Positions 1 through 12,099 are shown, counted from the stretch's first letter. The stretch is 54,441 nt of DNA from Catenaria anguillulae PL171 (GCA_002102555.1 MCFL01000164.1:1-54441); one strand, 5' to 3'. The notes: generated by a model from the letters alone, not told the origin. Program-made: numbers and translations.

Positions 1-2375
1 GCCAGGATGTTCGCCGAAGAGTGACCATGGTGGCCAGGGTCTGTCGAGACCGCCATGCGATTCGCAGAGAGCTGCGGGGACATTTGTCGGCATGGTGTCA
101 TGCAATGAAACAGTGGAGCAAGGAGAAGATGGCGGCCACGACGGCCGCTGCTGAGGTACAAAGCCTGAGGAGTCTGTCGGTTGGCGGGGTGATGGAAGGG
201 AGGAGGTGTCAAGGATGAAGCAACGCTGGCAGTGATTGCTTGACGGTATACGGCTGGCACGTTTTTGTTTGTGAATCGTCAGATGAAGTTGTACATTCCA
301 TAGCAGGCGGTCTGAAGGAGAATCTGTCAGGCTGCCTGCCAGTCAACAGTCAACGTGTGCGGAACGGAAGGAAAGTGGCCGCCGACCATGAACCCACGGC
401 AAGCCTGTGGTGAAGAAAGAAGATGGCTCTTTGCTTGAGAACAAAGGTCCAGGTCATAGCCACCGGACTGTTGCCGCCATGTTTGTGCATGCGACTTTTG
501 GGTGTGGCCGAGGTTTGATACGCCAGAGAAAGAAAGGGCAGTCGTCATTAATCAGAGGCTTGTCTATTGAATGGTTCTGTGGTGGACAGATGATAATTGA
601 GGCGCGGACAACGTCGAAATGGGAGTCAAGCCCGCCGTCAATTGAAGGGACGCGTTTGGAGTCAGCGAACGGGCTCCACAAGCAAGTGCAAGTGGGTTTC
701 TGGAACACGTCCAACCGGCAACCGTGCAACCAGATCATTCGCGGTGCTTTCCACCGATACGACTGCGTTCGCCCTCAATCATTGGCACAGCACATAGATG
801 TTCGCTATGCCCCAGCCAGCTGCATAGTCTTGCTGTGACCCCTTCCCTGGCCAAACCGCGCTCGATATCGCCTCTGACGATCGACATCCGTGTCTTTGCC
901 ATCTCGTACAACCTCTTGTCCGGTTCCGACATATCAAGACGCAGCAAGACGCTCCACGATTCTGCTGCAAACGTTCAAATGCGGGGGTGGATTAATCGCA
1001 TGATCCAACATCTAATCATGCTCCTCGCGTATCCCTGATGACTGCCACCTGCACTACTAATACCGTGGCTCTGCTCGCGCCGTTCAACCTGGTCTCGCTC
1101 GCCACTCACATCATGCATCAGAAACAGCCCGACGCCGACCAAGGCGATTTCCCAGCATTTCCAGGCTGACCATGCCCTTCCATCAGCGCATCTGCACCCG
1201 CAGCAACCGCTGACGTTCAATGACGTCAACCACTTCCTCGCCAAACACGCAAACTGGATGCAGATACCCCGAGTCGTTGCATTCCTGTCCATCCGCTTGG
1301 CGATCGTGGCCATTGACCATACCCTCAACGTCTGTGTACTGACAACTCATGTGATCATGGTATGGCGCACATGGACATGATCCAAGGGCCGGCGCGCCCT
1401 CTTCAAACCGTGCTGTCGGTTCCCGACGCCATGCTCGCGCGCCTCTTGTCCCTGGCGCGCGTTCAAGTTGTGAGCAGCCCAATTCGCCCCATTATTCGGT
1501 TCGTCGAGGACGTCGACAGCCCATTTGTCCACTTTTCGGCGTGTGTCCCGTCAACCAAGATTTTTGCCTTTGATTGAGCCGAGGTCGTGGTTGGTGGGAA
1601 GACGGTCGAGTCTGTGCCCGAGATGGTGGCACTGCTGGGACCCAACACAACAACACAACGATTGTAATTGTGCCCGGAAAGTTGATCCAGGAGGTGCCAA
1701 AACCCATCACGTCGACCGTGGGGGACTTGTGGGCATTCCACGACAGGCTGGCCAACAAGATGCAGGCCTTGACGGTCAAAGGTGCGACTCGGGGCCAGTG
1801 TGACGGTGCGGCCGCAGGTGATTCGGGTGGGAAAGACGGACGACGAGCGTTTCAAGCAGCTGGATGCGGTACCTAAGTGTCGTGGTGGTTATGGTGCTTG
1901 TAGGCATTATTTCGTTTGACACTCACCATCCTCTGACGCACACGCTGCGGCACGCTTGACGCAATGGACACATTCTCTTCTCGGGCCTTGAAGCGCTCGT
2001 CCTGCAAACGTCCGTCGAGCTTCTCATCTTCAGGACCCCGAAGCGCCACGGCCTCGACAACTTCAACGTCATTGATGCCGACATGCGATCCACTTGATCC
2101 ACAACCAATCACGAGCACCTGACGTTTGCCGACTGCTTATTGGACGCGGCCGCGGCCGTCACTGTCACCATGACCATCTTGTTTGTTGTTGCCGCCTCCC
2201 CACCCACTCATTCCCGTTTGTTTCGGTGTTTCTTGCTCAAAACCTGTCCAATGACCAAAACAAATGCACGAACCCGTGTGATTTTCAACTGTACTTGTTC
2301 AATTGTGAGGCCCACCGCTTACATGAATGATAACCACATGTATCGCCCACTTGAACGAGAACACACAACGCCAAA
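1..2375. other. gene-poor stretch with weak broken coding traces
   Basis: No open frame here is convincing on its own. From about 730 to 2110 on the plus strand, short runs of protein-like sequence follow one another in different frames: one around 1210-1375 (reading FNDVNHFLAKHANWMQIPRV and on), one at 1374-1577 (DMIQGPARPLQTVL and on), one near 1585-1645 (VVVGGKTVESVPEM), and one near 1800-1875 (TVRPQVIRVGKTDDERF). None contains a domain I recognise. They may be the remains of a host gene, or a gene whose frame is broken by sequence errors; they could also be chance. The left edge of the window may cut a gene. Positions 2111-2375 hold nothing I can support. Confidence 0.25.
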
Positions 2376-5300
2376 TCACTGCTGTGACGCCTGCGTAAGC
2401 GCCAACTTGACGGCCAACTCACGGTCTACATGCAACCTGCGTCCCGCCAGCCCGAGATCATCCTCCTCCTCTTCGGCATTCCGCTGACTTGCCTTGCGCT
2501 TGCATCTCCTCGTCATGGCATCCGGTTCGCCTGGCATCTTTGCCCGGGACCGCGCCGCCGCACGCGCCGCACGGGCACTCACCAACCGATTTCCGCCGGC
2601 ATCGCCCATCTTCGTGTCACTCCCGCGTATCTCTGCACGTCTGCGCGTGTCCCTATGGCGATCCACGGAATCCCCTTCATTCCGCTTGTTCAGCATGCCC
2701 GACCCACACACATCCCCCACTTCTCCAAACACAATCTCCTTGCCCGTCTCACGATCCACGCGCCACATGGGAAACCCTGCTTGTGGCCTGCCCGTGATCA
2801 CCGCCAATCCATCCTCGTCCCGGCCCACCCTCGCATCTCCAAGCACGAGCGCGCTTGGCCGCACCAGCAACGAGTGCCTCAGGTCCTCGGGCTCTTTGAT
2901 GGTCAACCCTGTCGTCGCGTCAGGTATGCGCGACGGGTGCAGTGGTGGAATCGATAGCGGGGGACGGCGGCGCGTGCGGAAGAGCGAGGCGACCGATGTG
3001 TATGGTAAGGGTTGTTGGACTAGCGGCGCGAGTGGTGAGAGTGGTGGCGAGGTGTGTCGGGTGCTGTGTGCAGGTGAAGTGACAGGTGAGGAGTACGTGG
3101 ACGGTGGGGTGAGTGTTGGCGTCGAGGCAAGTGACGGCGGGTCGTGGTCGGCAGGTGTGGCGGGTAGGAAGTCGGGCTGGGTCGGGAACAAAGGTGGGCC
3201 TGCACGTGGTGACATTGGCGGGTTGAGCTCATCGCGCGTGTAGGCAACTTGAAGCGGCGCTGGAAATTCAGTCGTCGTGTCCAACATGTCAAAAGATTCG
3301 GCACATCCTTGGCCTGCTGGGTGCTGCTTGGCTTCCTCTGAAGCCAATTCCATCGACTCGTCTATCATGTGGCCATCGGACCCGCAATCGCCAACATGTG
3401 TGTGTGACTGGCCGTCAATGCCAACCAAGGCGGCCAGCGACTCGAAGCATGTATCTGCCGCTACATGGCTCGGCACCTCAAACCTGCTTTCCTCTGCAAT
3501 CTCGCGTGGCACCGAATCGTCCCTTCTGACCTGGTTCGCACCCACTTCCATCGCACCGACATCCTCATGGCCCAAGCCGTCGCCGGCAACGTCACGCATC
3601 ACATGCACACCCCGACCACAATCGAGCAACACATCTCGGCTTTCTTGACACGCTGCGACCGACTCGGCACTGCGGTCAGGTCGCACTAATTCCAGTGCAT
3701 CGCGAAATGCCTCCAGGTCGTCTGCTTGCACGCTGTGGCGCGTCTGTGTATCCAATATGCTCTGCGACTCGGCATACGACCACGCAAACACCGTGGCCGG
3801 TTCCAGTTTCGGTCGCAAATGCGCCTGCACTTGCACTTGTGCCGGTGCAACACGTGCTGGGAACCTTGCGCGCGTCCAAGCGCAATTGAACCCGTTCGGA
3901 TCGGCACTTGCTGTGCCCGCAGCAAATGGGACGTGTGCACCTGATCGGGTCGATGGAGGTGCCGAATTCAAGTCGGTCGCGTGAGCGCATTTCATTGCAT
4001 GTACTGTCACTGCTGCGTGTGGGGACGCGGATGGGCGACTAGGCGTCAGGCCAGCTGCGGATCCAGCGGCTTCACGAGTGGCGCGTGAATGGGATATGGA
4101 CCAGGCAGGTGCGCGAGGGGTGGATGGTGAGGTGGGTGCTAATTCGGAAATGGCATGGATGGGGGACGGCAGTCTAAGAATTGGGGTGGACGATTGGTGT
4201 GTGTCGAGATTGGCGCGCGCATGGATGACATGATGGACGTCGTCGGGAGAGTGTGTTGTTGGGGTAGGTGAGAAGGATGGGGATCGAAGATGATGTTGAG
4301 GTGGCGACACAGACACGTATGCGAGAGCCATGGGCGACGATGTGGAATGCGAACAAGGTGGATGTGCAACTGGGGTACGGGATGGTGACGATGAATGCGC
4401 TTGTGGTGCGGACAAGTGGGATGGTTTGACACTGGATGGTTTTGGCGTTGGTGACGCTGTTGACTGAGATGAATCGACATGTGGTGAGCGTATGGGGGAA
4501 TGCGCGTTTTCCCGCTGGGTTAGAGTGACATGGGCATGATGTAGCGTTGATGGTGGGAGCGAATCGCGGGCGGATGAACGAAAAGTAGGTGAAGCTTGAG
4601 AGAGATTGGTGGAAGCTGGAATGGGTGGACCGTCTTGTAAACTTGCCAGATCCAGGCCAGCCACCTTGGATGTCCCCCGACGCCGTGAGCGCGCAACTTG
4701 CTCGAGAATCTGCGACAGGGGTGGAGGCACCGCGCGATTGGGTAAGCTAAACGGTACATGTGTTTGTGACAGGGCGGAGTCGCGGCCACGTTGCCGGGCT
4801 CGCTTAGCAGGAGGCGATTGAGCGGGATGTGGGTTTGCTTGTGACTCGGAGGCAGAGGCTGACGAGAAGGTGCGTGGGGAATGACGCTGAGTTATTGGGC
4901 CTATTGGAGGCCGTTGGCGATGAAGCGGTGGTGACACCAGTGGAGCGATCGAAGCTCGAGTCGGTGGACTTGAGCGAGGAGGGGTTGATGGTGGGGGCGT
5001 TGGGTGTTGCGATTGAGACTGTTGTCATTCTAAGTCAGTCCATACAACCATACAGTATGTACAATGCGGTTGAAAGCAAGCCCAAGTCCGAGAATGAAAA
5101 CCAAAACCAAAACGGAGGGCGAGAACGAACCGATTTAGCAGATAGTGAGAGCGAGTGTACATGTGAGGAGGGCACGTGCACGGGCTCATCAGTGGATGAA
5201 GCAAGCAAAGGAGTTGTTCGGTTACGGCTGCTTGGGCCAGCACTCGTGGGAGCATCCGAGTTTGCAAGGGCAAGGGCAAGGACATGATCGACAAGTTTGG

Positions 5301-5532
5301 CCCAGTGTGTTGCGGGTGCCAGTGGCGTGTAATCGTGGTACGAAGGCGGCAGCTGCTTCCAGGTCAAAATGTCCTTTGAGGAAGGGTGGGCCGGCTTGAC
5401 CAGTGTTACCGAGGAGCTCGCCACTGACCCAGACCGGCCAGACGTTCTCGAGTGATCAGGGCCAGGGCCGCTGGCACGACCGGGAACGAGCACCGTCGGC
5501 GGGTCGCGAGACAGGATGCGAGAATGTTCCAT
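2376..5532 (-). CDS. large disordered Ser/Pro-rich protein, unknown function
   Basis: The long minus-strand frame (stop at 2376-2378) has no ATG near its upstream end. Joining it to the upstream frame that starts with ATG at 5532 (MEHSRILSRD) through an intron at 5019-5160 (142 nt, GTACAC donor, CAG acceptor, phase 0) gives an in-frame product of about 1,004 residues. The first exon carries a short ordered-looking patch (ILTWKQLPPSYHDYTPLAP). Most of the rest is Ser/Pro/Thr/His low complexity. The last 200 residues look more conserved (DATTGLTIKEPEDLRHSLLV, then GFPMWRVDRETGKEIVFGE) and are followed by basic stretches that could be nuclear localisation signals. I recognise no domain. The intron is longer than the others in this window, so the 5' exon is the least certain part. 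Confidence 0.6.
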
Positions 5533-5800
5533 TTGCAACGAAAAAAAAGGGAATCAGTAGTAGACGGTTCGAGAGGCAAATTGCGAAGGGTTCAATGCCA
5601 AGTCTTCATTTATTCCTGCTTTAGGTTTCCAACATTGCGTTCGTGAAATCGAATATTTATGTTTGTGTGTGCATATGTATGAAGAACTCAACCTTTGAAC
5701 TCTGCAGGATGATCCGGCTTCACTAAGTCTCATGTAAATATTCTCGGTATTTACACACTTGACCGTACCGTAAATTCATTCGACTCGACGCAAAGAAGCA

Positions 5801-7123
5801 ATGAAGTACTCTACCTCCACTTGCACCAGCCAAAGTTTGCACTCAACGTCCACTTCCGAGGCCCAAGCGCTCGATGCCTCACGCACCCGTCTCTTGGCCC
5901 ATCGAGCCTCGCTTCACAAGACGCTCGCCAACGCCATCTCAACGGCCTTGCCTGCCGCTTCGGCCCGTGCACTGGCTGCACGCAAGCGCTACATCAAGGC
6001 TGCTGCGTCCTTGGACCACGCCACCTTGCGCGCTGCGTCGGCCCGCAACACCCTCGCCAAGCTGCTCCACTCCACGGTCCATGACGTGCTGCCGCCCGTG
6101 TGTGCATCGGCCGATCAACTCGCCTCGGACCTTGTCTCCACATCGGATCAACATGTCCAGGAATGGCTCTTGCACGTCTCCCAGCTCACTTCAACACCAC
6201 CAGCACCTCTGTCGGCCACGGATGCTGATGCGCAAGAAATCACGCGACTGTCAACCGTCGTGTCGGATGTCACTTCTTCACTCGTCGCCATGCGTGCTGA
6301 AACCGTCAAATTGCAAGCATTTCGGGACGCTCTGCTCTCTGCACCAACCCCACCCCCACCGACACACTCGCAACATTCGCGACTCTGGTCGGAAACCCAA
6401 CGCCTCGCCTCGTCACTGGCCACCACCCAACTCGTTTCCCTTCCTATCACCCGCAATCTCACGCAATCTCGGCAAGCGCACGCGGCTCGAGTGTCTCTGG
6501 CGCTCACATCTGCTCGAGACGCTATTGTGAAACACGCCGCCATCTTGCGCATCCTGTCACAAGTCCTCAATGCAACGCAAATGCAATCCAACGAAGTGGG
6601 TCGGCGCATCCAATGGATCAGAGAAAACGTCATTGGCGAATGTGTTCGGCAAGTCACGCCCGCTGCCGCTCCTGCATCCAAATCATCGCCTGGTGCCGCG
6701 GACGTGTCTGATCTGGTCGAGCGTGTTACGAGCCAGCTCACCATCCCTCTGCCTGCTGCCGACCACTCGTCCGTGCTCCTCAAGCTGAGCAACGCGGGCC
6801 ACGCCGTCCAGTGTGCCGTCCAGAAACTGCTCACGGCGGCGCCACTACCCACACTGGATGCCTCTTGCGGCGACGATCAAGTTTCGGAACTGGTGAGCGA
6901 AACAGTGACCGAGCTCACACTGTCTGTTCCGCGTGCTGCGGAAATGGTTGCTGCCCACGATTCTCTCACGGGGCAGGATGACGAACAAGCGGATTGGGTG
7001 CGGTGGTTGATGGGCGAGGTTCGAAAAGCTGAACAGGAGTATCACGCAGCAGGTGCAGCAGGTTTAGGAGGAGATATGAGAAGGAAGGACAGGGGTAATG
7101 GCATGTTGGATGAGTATTTGTGA
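5801..7123 (+). CDS. alpha-helical coiled-coil protein, unknown function
   Basis: A single uninterrupted frame of 440 codons starts at ATG 5801 and ends in LDEYL. The protein is almost wholly helical in composition: alternating Ala/Leu/Arg/Gln runs (LAARKRYIKAAASLDHATL, LQAFRDALL, AKHAAILRILSQVLNATQ-like segments) with one proline-rich break near residue 185 (PTPPPPTHS). There is no signal peptide, membrane segment or catalytic motif I can see. A structural role such as a spindle, augmin or tethering subunit would fit the composition, but no family match is clear and I assign none. It lies divergent to the disordered gene upstream (268 nt between the starts), so the two may share a promoter region. 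Confidence 0.7.
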   Translation: MKYSTSTCTSQSLHSTSTSEAQALDASRTRLLAHRASLHKTLANAISTALPAASARALAARKRYIKAAASLDHATLRAASARNTLAKLLHSTVHDVLPPVCASADQLASDLVSTSDQHVQEWLLHVSQLTSTPPAPLSATDADAQEITRLSTVVSDVTSSLVAMRAETVKLQAFRDALLSAPTPPPPTHSQHSRLWSETQRLASSLATTQLVSLPITRNLTQSRQAHAARVSLALTSARDAIVKHAAILRILSQVLNATQMQSNEVGRRIQWIRENVIGECVRQVTPAAAPASKSSPGAADVSDLVERVTSQLTIPLPAADHSSVLLKLSNAGHAVQCAVQKLLTAAPLPTLDASCGDDQVSELVSETVTELTLSVPRAAEMVAAHDSLTGQDDEQADWVRWLMGEVRKAEQEYHAAGAAGLGGDMRRKDRGNGMLDEYL

Positions 7124-7757
7124 TTCTCCAAACATCAACGCATAAAAGTTCCAGAACAGTTCCAGAAGCGCGATTGCATCATCCCGCCGGACAACGATGA
7201 CACAAGTATTCAGGCTTGACTTCCGATTGGATCACTTCGACCGCCGATCGCCGTCACCACACCACTCATCGATTCGTCCAATATTTATCGGCCCGTCCCT
7301 TTCATTTTTTCTACGGGCTCTCTCTGATAAAACCGTAATCGTTCATTCAATGCACGCTTGACGGAACCCGTTCGACAACGACAATCTACCAGCTGCAGAG
7401 ACGACCGGTACCACGACGACGACGGCGTCTGCGAAACGGGGAAACAAAGAATCCACTGTCGCCCAACGACCCGAGATCCCGACTTGTTCCGAGGCCAACC
7501 CATCCCGGCCAAGCGCAGCAGTGAGCGACGACGTCAGCAACCGATCCACGGCCGGCCGGCAGTCATCATCCCACAGTCAAGCCCAAGCTTTGTGACTCGA
7601 AGACGACGACGACGACGACCTAGACACTTGCTCGGAAGCATTTATCTACACTTGACCGCCAGCGGTTTGCTTCATTTTCCGCACTGGAGCCGCTTGAGCG
7701 CCGACGACTCTTGATACACTGCCAACCAAAAAGACCCTGAAAAACCAAAACCCGACC
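7124..7757. other. spacer upstream of the PRELI-family gene
   Basis: These 634 bases separate two plus-strand genes. They hold the 3' end of the coiled-coil gene and the 5' region of the PRELI gene. A short (GAC)n run near 7600-7620 and scattered pyrimidine tracts are visible. I see no coding sequence, RNA gene or clear core promoter. Confidence 0.5.
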
Positions 7758-8455
7758 ATGAAGCTGCACAGTTCAGAACACCATTACGAGTATGTCCATC
7801 CATCCGGTTCCCCACCCTTCCTCAATGAACATCCCCCTAACCGGACCCCCGCGCTGCATTTGCTGCACACAGCCACCCATGGTCGGCCATCACGGCCGCC
7901 GTCTGGCAAAAGTACCCGAACCACTTGACCCCACACGTCATTTCGGTTGACGTGCTGTCCCGACACGTGGACCAGGCCACACAGACGCTGCGTACGGAGC
8001 GGCTGCTGACGATCCGGCAATCCATCCCAACCTTTATCCTGCGCCTCTTCAATATGTCTGAGCCGCTGTCGCACGTGCTCGAGGTGTCTGAAATCAACCT
8101 CGCCACGCAAACTTGCCGGGCCGTATCGACCAACCTGACGTGCCGCGAGTTTATGACCATGGACGAGACGGTCACGTACCGGCCAGACCCAGCCGATCGC
8201 GAGGGGAGAACAGTCATGGTTCAGGAGGCTCAGGTGAGCAGTAGTGTATCAAGGTTTTCCAGTTATTGTGAGGACTTGTTGATTAACCGGTTTCGGGAAA
8301 ACGCCAAGGTGGGCAGGGACGCCATGCGCGAGGTGGTGGAGCGGATTGTGGCCGAGGTCGAGTTTGGCGTGGAAAAGTTGGGTGTCGAGTTGGGCGTTGG
8401 CGCCATGTGCGAGGGGGAGGGGGCGGTTGCTGCGAGCAAGGCACCGGGCAAGTGA
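7758..8455 (+). CDS. PRELI/MSF1-family phospholipid transfer protein (Ups2/PRELID3-like)
   Basis: PRELI/Ups proteins carry phospholipids across the mitochondrial intermembrane space together with Mdm35/TRIAP1; Ups2/PRELID3 members move phosphatidylserine, Ups1/PRELID1 phosphatidic acid. Exon 1 (7758-7789, MKLHSSEHHY) joins exon 2 (7873-8455) through an 83-nt intron at 7790-7872 (GTATGT donor, CTAAC branch-like site, CAG acceptor). The junction rebuilds the family signature DHPWSAITAAVWQKYPN. Downstream come SVDVLSRHVD, TNLTCREFMTMDETVTYRP and the C-terminal helix with KVGRDAMREVVERIV. The product is 204 residues, typical for the family, and the opening MKLHSSEH matches the PRELID3 start closely, so the start is secure. 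Assignment to the Ups2/PRELID3 rather than Ups1 branch rests on overall resemblance. Confidence 0.93.
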
Positions 8456-9375
8456 GGCGTTTTTGCATTCCCCCATTGTTAGCTGGTCCTTGTGTGACTC
8501 CTCGTTGTTTTGGCTCTTGCCGTACACATTCTGTCGTTTCCTTTCCTCTCTAGCCCTCTCTCGTCCCCGTCTCAATGTGCACTTGTGATTGATATTTAGC
8601 TTGCATCACCATGTGTCTCCCGGCGTTTTGTAAGTATTTTGCCCCGCTATAGCGTTGATTGTCTTGCTGCTTCATGTTTTCTGTTCTTAGTTTTCTGTTG
8701 TCTTGTCATTTGGTGTGATGAATAGCTTTCTTTTCATTTCCCGTTTGGCATCGTTTGACATGGCAGGTGGCAATGCACCCAGGCTCGGGTCATGTCGGCG
8801 CCGTCTGAACTTCATATGCGCCAGACGGACTATGGTCGAATCTTGCGGTCGTGGATTCATACATGGAATCGAGTATATGGAGAGGATCGTGTGCACGGAG
8901 AAACGCTGAGCGACGAAATGGGAAAAGGGCTTGTCCGCAGCCAAGTTGGCCGCCTTTGGAAATCGACCGCCAATCGGCTCCAAGTCATGCTCAAGTAGAG
9001 GCATGAGAGGCAATGGACGGGAAGTTCCATTAGTATCTCAAGGTCGAGCATGACTGCGTCGAGTGGCAGCTGAAGAGGACGGCGATGGCGGCAGCCATCC
9101 ATGTTCATACCTAAGCGCAAACATGCACGTCCAAGTGACTTGTGAGGTTGAGTGTTCTCGTCTTGATTTGAGATTGGTTTCAGTTTGTAGGAAATCGTTG
9201 CCGCGAGTTGCTTTGGTTTGCACTAGGCCCAGTTGCCAACAGTCGCTTTATTTGCTTCTATAGCCCACGCCTGTACCTGTAAGTGCTGTTCCTTCCCTCA
9301 TCCTTTACTTTTCTTTTTCTGTGAAGAGAGTTAAGATTCGTGAATGAACAATAACTAAATGCATGGATCTTGAAC
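8456..9375. other. spacer between convergent genes
   Basis: The PRELI gene and the F-box gene end toward each other across these 920 bases, so this should hold two 3' untranslated regions. Only short scattered frames occur, with no recognisable protein, tRNA or repeat. AT-rich stretches lie near 8600-8710 and 9290-9370, as expected for poly(A) regions. Confidence 0.5.
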
Positions 9376-12099
9376 TCAAGATCTCAACCACACCTTTGAA
9401 TTAGACACATTGCCGTCCTCGTCCTCGTCGCCACCATACCGCTTGACCTCGTCCATACCGCACACGACACATCGCTCACGCACCGACTTGTCCTTGTCGT
9501 CCTTGATCATGGCCCTGCCCTCGGCCGGCCGGATCCCAAACCTAATCAAATGCGCCGACAGCGGCAATCCGTCGGGATCAGGCAAGTGCTCGTAGTCGTC
9601 GTCCTTGTACCTCGTTGGCGGTGCAATCAAACCACACTTGCACTTTGCTTCGCCCGTGGCCATCAACACTTGCACTGGTGCCGGCTTGGTGCCACCGCCG
9701 TTTGATTTCTTGGCCACCGGCGTTGGTGCCATCTTCTCCACCGACGTCGGGACCAACTCAACCACAGCCGCCTTGCACCGCAACGAGCTCTTCAACACTC
9801 GCACCTGAGCCACATGCGGCGCAGACAAGAGCGTCCCCTCATGCATCCGCTGATTGTTCTCCAGCACCAACCCATGCTCGACCGCTTTGCCCTTGATCCA
9901 CGCCAACATCTTGCCAATATCCTTGAACCCAAAACTCGTTTTCCAAAACGCCGCGCGCTTGAGCCGCGGATACCGTTCCAACACCTCGCACACATACCGC
10001 CAGGGCAACGCCTCAAACTGGGGCGTGTCCGTAAACACAAGCTCCAAGAGGTTGGGTGCGCGCGGCAAGCATCCGGCGACCGATGAGCTTGGCATGAGCA
10101 AAAACGGCACGTTGGCTTCGTTGATCTCGAGCCTTTGCAGGCGCTCAAGGCACGTGTACCTGAGTGCGAGCGACGGGTGGTAGTTGAACGCCGCGGACAG
10201 GGCGCTGCCGGGGACGGGCGCGGGTGTGGGCTTTTGCAGCACACAGTAGGGCAAGAAGCTTGCGTGATACGGTTGAGCGAATTGCGGTGGAGACACATGC
10301 ATCATGACGCCCATGAGCGACAGGTCGCGGATGGTGTGCAAGAGACCCGGGTGGATCAAGATCGAGGGTTTGTCACGTGATAGGCCGTGTGGCCCGCGGC
10401 CGACATAGTGCAGTGACAGCCGGTGCAGGTGGCCGCGGGTGGCGCGGGTCATGTCGAGCGGTGTAAGACAAGTGTTGGGTTCGGTGATGGTCGGGGTGAC
10501 ACGGGGTGAGGAGGCCGGGTGCGGGTTGATGGGGGCGTACACGCACTCAATGTGAAGGTCTGTGAGTGGATTAACTTGGCGACGGGTCAGGTTGTCGCAT
10601 GCAAACAACACTAGGTCAAGCGTCAGCGGCATGTTGCGCAAGTCGAGCGCCGTGAGGTTTGGCATGCAATCGGCAAATGTGTTGACGTAGTGGCCAATGT
10701 TATCGTCGGAAAAGAAGAGCGTGTTGACGATGCTGAGCTTTGTAAGGGCGACCCAAGGATTGGTGGGCACGAGTTGCGAGTCGATATCATGGCGTGTCGC
10801 GCGCAGCTCAAACTGGTAAATCTCGTCATCCGCAAACGCTTCCTTGTCGGTACACATGCCAATGATGGTCGCTTCCGAGCAGTCGCGGCGAGCGTCGAGG
10901 CCAAATCCAGTTGCCAGGCGCCGATCAACATCGGCAAAGCTAAAGGCTGGGACACCAACTTGTCCGGTGGGTCGATGTTTCTTCAAGTCGAAGATGTGAT
11001 CTTCGTCAAGACGAATCCCGAGCTCCTTCCACACTTGATCCTTGGACGAGTAAAAGGGTTTGGGCGGCTCAAATGGGCCAAGATGGCGACTGGCCAGGTT
11101 GCGAATGCGCCATTTTGCCTGTTGCTTGGCATCCTTGGACGTCAAGTCTGAGAATGGCACGAGTGACCAACAAAAGTCCGCAGTCAATGGCGCATTGTCA
11201 ATCGACATTTCTTGCCTGCCCCAATCCATGGATTTGACGCAGTAGGGCGACTTTGTCGGGTGCCCACGCAAAATTGGGTGGCACCGGCTGCTGTCATCCT
11301 TGACGATGATGGCAGAGCACGAGAACGGGTCGTCGGCCGGCGCAATGAATCGGCCGCGCCGTTCGCGCAGAATGCGCGCGAGATTGAGAAAGCCGAACAT
11401 GATCGATGCCGGGAAGCGGAACTGCTCGATGGGCAAGTGCGACAGGTCAACCGAGATCAGGTTTGGACACACGGACGCAAGGCGTGAGAGCCAAATCATG
11501 GGCAACGATTGCAGCACATCTGGGCCGCAGCGCGCAAGTGCTTGGTGGACAGATTGGATGGACGAGCCCCGCGACACCTTGGCATTGTCGAGTGCGGATT
11601 CGACCCGGTCAAACTGGTCGCGGGCGACAATGAAGTTGGGCAGCAGTGTGATTCCGCGGACTTGATCAGCAAACTTGACAATTGGGTGGGGCGACTCGTG
11701 GTTGCGGGCCAGTGTGTCAAACAGGACCGGGAAGGACACAAGGGAGGCAATGTGCAGGTTCGAGTACAGGCGAGGCAAGACGAGCTGCGCGGCAGCCCGG
11801 CACGTGCATGCGAAAGCAATGAGGCTCGACACTGGTAGGTACCCGTGACCTTGCAGGAACGGTGGAGGCGCGTTGTCGATGGTGCCCGGTGGGCAAAGAA
11901 GCAGGTCGAGCAAGTCGTTGGGTAGGTCAAACAGCGTCACCACAGTCTGGCTGCCATCACCCGAGCCCGACCCCGAGCTTGAGGTCGCGGCAGAATCCTG
12001 TCGTTGGGGCTGCTTAATGGCAGCGGCCGTTGGCTCGGCGTCGGCCGTCTTGGGAGGGAAGGCGGCAGTCATGGTTGAAGCCAATTCGGGTGCATCCAT
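9376..12099 (-). CDS. F-box-like protein with leucine-rich body and C-terminal Cys cluster
   Basis: One frame of 907 codons begins at ATG 12099 (MDAPELASTM). After a low-complexity leader of about 55 residues comes an F-box-like segment (VVTLFDLPNDLLDLLL, then LIAFACTCRAAAQLVLPRLY), which in this family binds Skp1 in an SCF ubiquitin ligase. The body has scattered leucine-rich stretches (LVSVDLSHLPIEQF-like, LTALDLRNMPLTLDLVL, LLELVFTDTPQFEALPW) like those of fungal F-box/LRR substrate receptors, though the repeats are irregular. Near the C-terminus two cysteine pairs, CKCG and CVVCG, about 60 residues apart, may bind zinc. No intron is needed. The substrate cannot be inferred. Confidence 0.72.
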   Translation of the reverse strand: MDAPELASTMTAAFPPKTADAEPTAAAIKQPQRQDSAATSSSGSGSGDGSQTVVTLFDLPNDLLDLLLCPPGTIDNAPPPFLQGHGYLPVSSLIAFACTCRAAAQLVLPRLYSNLHIASLVSFPVLFDTLARNHESPHPIVKFADQVRGITLLPNFIVARDQFDRVESALDNAKVSRGSSIQSVHQALARCGPDVLQSLPMIWLSRLASVCPNLISVDLSHLPIEQFRFPASIMFGFLNLARILRERRGRFIAPADDPFSCSAIIVKDDSSRCHPILRGHPTKSPYCVKSMDWGRQEMSIDNAPLTADFCWSLVPFSDLTSKDAKQQAKWRIRNLASRHLGPFEPPKPFYSSKDQVWKELGIRLDEDHIFDLKKHRPTGQVGVPAFSFADVDRRLATGFGLDARRDCSEATIIGMCTDKEAFADDEIYQFELRATRHDIDSQLVPTNPWVALTKLSIVNTLFFSDDNIGHYVNTFADCMPNLTALDLRNMPLTLDLVLFACDNLTRRQVNPLTDLHIECVYAPINPHPASSPRVTPTITEPNTCLTPLDMTRATRGHLHRLSLHYVGRGPHGLSRDKPSILIHPGLLHTIRDLSLMGVMMHVSPPQFAQPYHASFLPYCVLQKPTPAPVPGSALSAAFNYHPSLALRYTCLERLQRLEINEANVPFLLMPSSSVAGCLPRAPNLLELVFTDTPQFEALPWRYVCEVLERYPRLKRAAFWKTSFGFKDIGKMLAWIKGKAVEHGLVLENNQRMHEGTLLSAPHVAQVRVLKSSLRCKAAVVELVPTSVEKMAPTPVAKKSNGGGTKPAPVQVLMATGEAKCKCGLIAPPTRYKDDDYEHLPDPDGLPLSAHLIRFGIRPAEGRAMIKDDKDKSVRERCVVCGMDEVKRYGGDEDEDGNVSNSKVWLRS

